This document shows positions 63,712 through 64,000 of a DNA stretch of 64,000 nucleotides, piece after piece. Both the position numbers and the translations under genes were made by a program. The first letter of the stretch is position 1; each line of letters opens with the position of its first letter. Origin of the DNA: an uncultured Bacteroidales bacterium. GTDB lineage: Bacteria; Bacteroidota; Bacteroidia; Bacteroidales; UBA932. Location of the stretch: contig CALVDG010000010.1 of assembly GCA_944326255.1 (NCBI GenBank), positions 1-64,000 of the forward strand, written 5' to 3'. Under the pieces are notes generated by a model. It had not been told where the DNA came from. It saw only the letters and a program-made list of their open reading frames with translations, and did not search any database.

Positions 63712-64000
63712 ATGAGTCAAAAAATAAGAATAAAACTGAAATCATTCGATCACGCTCTCGTGGACAAGTCCGCGGACAAGATCGTGAAGACGGTGAAGGC
63801 TACCGGTGCTGTCGTGAACGGACCTATTCCCCTTCCTACAGACAAGAAGATCTTTACCGTGAACCGTTCGACCTTCGTCAACAAGAAGTCCCGCGAGCAG
63901 TTCGAGCTTAACTCCTACCGTCGTCTCCTCGACATCTACAGCTCGACACCCAGCACAGTGGACGCTCTGATGAAGCTTGAGCTTCCCAGTGGAGTTGAAG
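63712..64000 (+). CDS. rpsJ: 30S ribosomal protein S10 (cut by window edge)
   Basis: 96 codons are visible of about 101 ([22 protein letters not shown], ending KLELPSGVE). The loop [11 protein letters not shown] matches the family. S10 also binds NusB in transcription antitermination. It starts the S10-spc part of the operon, which continues beyond the window. Confidence 0.98.
   Translation, partial: MSQKIRIKLKSFDHALVDKSADKIVKTVKATGAVVNGPIPLPTDKKIFTVNRSTFVNKKSREQFELNSYRRLLDIYSSTPSTVDALMKLELPSGVE

Overview
The window is about 64 kb of a Bacteroidota chromosome, most likely order Bacteroidales. The evidence is the promoter type (a -7 box TAnnTTTG with a TTG/TTTG about 20 nt upstream, seen before many genes), fimbrillin-like and BACON-domain lipoproteins, class III fructose bisphosphatase, a DUF4143 ATPase, and an rpsL-rpsG-fusA-rpsJ order with no tuf between fusA and rpsJ. 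Base composition is close to half G+C. I see no rRNA, tRNA, CRISPR array, transposase or phage gene. Genus cannot be fixed from the window.

Layout. 1-10.5 kb is almost all minus strand. It holds a partial acyl-CoA ligase, a phosphopantetheinyl transferase, a DUF2156 protein, a secreted S37-type peptidase, an AT-rich three-gene cassette (DUF3791-like, DUF3990, DUF3791-like) that resembles an ADP-ribosyltransferase toxin-antitoxin unit, ispE, a B12-dependent ribonucleotide reductase, and sufD/sufC without sufB. 10.5-22.4 kb has a repeat-preceded DUF4143 ATPase, a propeller lipoprotein, RNase R, an amber-interrupted EamA transporter, a DUF1016 nuclease-like protein, rdgB-recO, a GH3-family enzyme and a His-rich CobW GTPase.

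22.4-34.6 kb is a surface-protein island. A five-gene operon encodes fimbrillin-like lipoproteins, four of them fused to a C-terminal FISUMP domain. It lies downstream of a membrane-anchored TPR-HTH regulator, which is divergent from an M6 metalloprotease and a small lipoprotein. 34.6-49.5 kb is housekeeping: an S41 protease, MATE exporter, rsgA, polyprenyl synthase, U32 protein, dnaE, fbp, a YidE/AspT-type transporter and ychF.

49.6-60.5 kb is a second surface island. It has three BACON-type lipoproteins, an Omp28/thioredoxin-like lipoprotein, a TPR-TM-AraC regulator, a rocD-ctlX ornithine/citrulline operon and a BIG2 lipoprotein. The two BACON genes that flank the AraC-type regulator share a strongly conserved and identically phased upstream block (28 of 34 positions), which makes it a candidate operator. 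The window ends in the ribosomal str operon, with rpsJ cut by the right edge.

The observations I rate highest are the DUF3990 cassette, the shared BACON promoter block, the tandem fimbrillin-FISUMP operon, the 33-nt repeats that carry a -33 box upstream of the ATPase, and a nested inverted-repeat element between rnr and the broken transporter.
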